A stretch of 42,936 nucleotides of DNA from Pseudomonadota bacterium (lineage in GTDB: Bacteria; Pseudomonadota; Gammaproteobacteria; Pseudomonadales; Azotimanducaceae), in assembly GCA_022571865.1 (NCBI GenBank), contig JACZXA010000010.1, positions 1-42,936 of the forward strand, written 5' to 3'. The notes below the pieces were generated by a model. It saw only the letters and a list, made by a program, of their open reading frames with translations, had not been told where the DNA came from and searched no databases. Of the stretch, positions 42,429 to 42,936 are shown one piece after another; positions within the stretch are counted from its first letter, which is position 1; each line of letters starts with the position of its first letter. The position numbers and the translations under genes were made by a program.

Positions 42429-42936
42429 TTAACGACTGTTTTTCTTAAAGTACTCCAGTGGGTCTGTGTAGTCGACGCCGCCATAGAGGAAGTTCACCTT
42501 CTGAAACCCCAGCAGTCGCTGCAGCCGTTCCGGCATCGACAACCAGATATCGCGCGGAATGCCGATGTACTGATTTTCCTGTTGCCTCAGCCACGACAGG
42601 TTGAAGTTCAGATTGATGGATCGGCGGCGGCGATCGGTGGTGGTATTGCCGCCACCCCCGTGCCAGAGCGCGCCGTCGAACACCAGCAGGGAACCGGCCG
42701 GCATTTCGGCATAAACGACCTTGGTGTCCAACTCGACGGCTTTGGTCCACGTGTGACTGTTGGGGACGACCATCGTTGCGCCGTTTTCACGGGTAAAGTC
42801 GTCGAGTGCAATCAGCGTGTTGGCGATGAGTGGCATGTGTGGCCGCGGTAGCGGGTAGTGTCCGTCGTCCTGGTGCAGGTGTTGCGGATCGACGCCGGGT
42901 TCGGGGCACATTGCCGTTGACACGGACATCTGGAAT
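42429..42936 (-). CDS. phytanoyl-CoA dioxygenase family protein (5' end outside window)
   Basis: The frame continues beyond the window edge at its N-terminal side; an internal ATG at 42929 is not the real start because the frame remains open upstream. The 168 visible residues carry the PhyH iron site H-L-H-Q-D-D-G-H-Y-P (HxD) and the distal His in ALWHGGGGNTTTD, with R-R-R-S-I-N-L-N-F as the likely 2-oxoglutarate-binding Arg region. The C-terminus ends Y-F-K-K-N-S-R. The family hydroxylates acyl-CoA or other lipophilic and alkaloid substrates. It is transcribed in the same direction as the GHKL gene with 144 bp between them. Confidence 0.88.
   Translation of the reverse strand, partial: FQMSVSTAMCPEPGVDPQHLHQDDGHYPLPRPHMPLIANTLIALDDFTRENGATMVVPNSHTWTKAVELDTKVVYAEMPAGSLLVFDGALWHGGGGNTTTDRRRRSINLNFNLSWLRQQENQYIGIPRDIWLSMPERLQRLLGFQKVNFLYGGVDYTDPLEYFKKNSR

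Overview
The window looks like a chromosomal segment of an uncultured, probably marine, heterotrophic gammaproteobacterium. Base composition is GC-rich. The gene set is dominated by lipid or steroid-type catabolism (two enoyl-CoA hydratase family proteins, a Baeyer-Villiger monooxygenase, an HsaA-like flavin monooxygenase, TauD, PhyH and IPNS-like oxygenases), an Opp-type peptide ABC transporter, an RND efflux pair, and an ECF sigma / zinc anti-sigma / DUF4097 operon. This taxonomic reading is inferred from gene content only; there is no rRNA or marker gene in the window. Layout: 1-5.9 kb (minus strand) holds the start of a PQQ dehydrogenase lipoprotein, a crotonase, a TauD-type oxygenase, and a compact exported operon of a DUF1330-like protein, a DUF3179 protein and a TlpA thioredoxin. 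6.1-11.2 kb holds a beta-lactamase-fold hydrolase, a CPBP membrane protease, an alpha/beta hydrolase and a DUF3604 lipoprotein. 11.4-14.6 kb is the ECF operon. 14.7-19.1 kb has an M20 peptidase, a uracil-DNA glycosylase, a cupin and a Baeyer-Villiger monooxygenase. 19.2-26.4 kb has an Opp transporter whose second ATPase is separated from the rest by an MFS carrier, an IPNS-like oxygenase and a RelE-type toxin-antitoxin pair. A 229-bp TTAA-bounded palindromic element lies at 26.4-26.6 kb. 26.6-35.4 kb has a D-aminoacylase, catabolic enzymes, a Nudix hydrolase, a small bacteriocin-like locus, an LLM oxidoreductase and an HpcH/HpaI-family protein. 35.7-42.9 kb has the RND efflux pair, a perfect 36-bp inverted repeat, a GHKL ATPase with an Ig-like domain, and the end of a PhyH-type oxygenase. 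Two observations stand out. First, the DUF3179 gene (4965-3952) is interrupted by one in-frame TGA exactly where the family has the first Cys of a CxxC motif, and a bulged hairpin with a G-containing apical loop follows at the spacing expected of a bacterial SECIS. It may be a periplasmic U-x-x-C selenoprotein sitting next to a thioredoxin-like partner. Second, a 59-codon gene at 33252-33073 encodes a class II microcin-like precursor with a double-glycine leader, followed by two overlapping genes for tiny membrane proteins that could be its immunity functions. No tRNA, rRNA, CRISPR array, prophage or selenocysteine machinery gene was seen.
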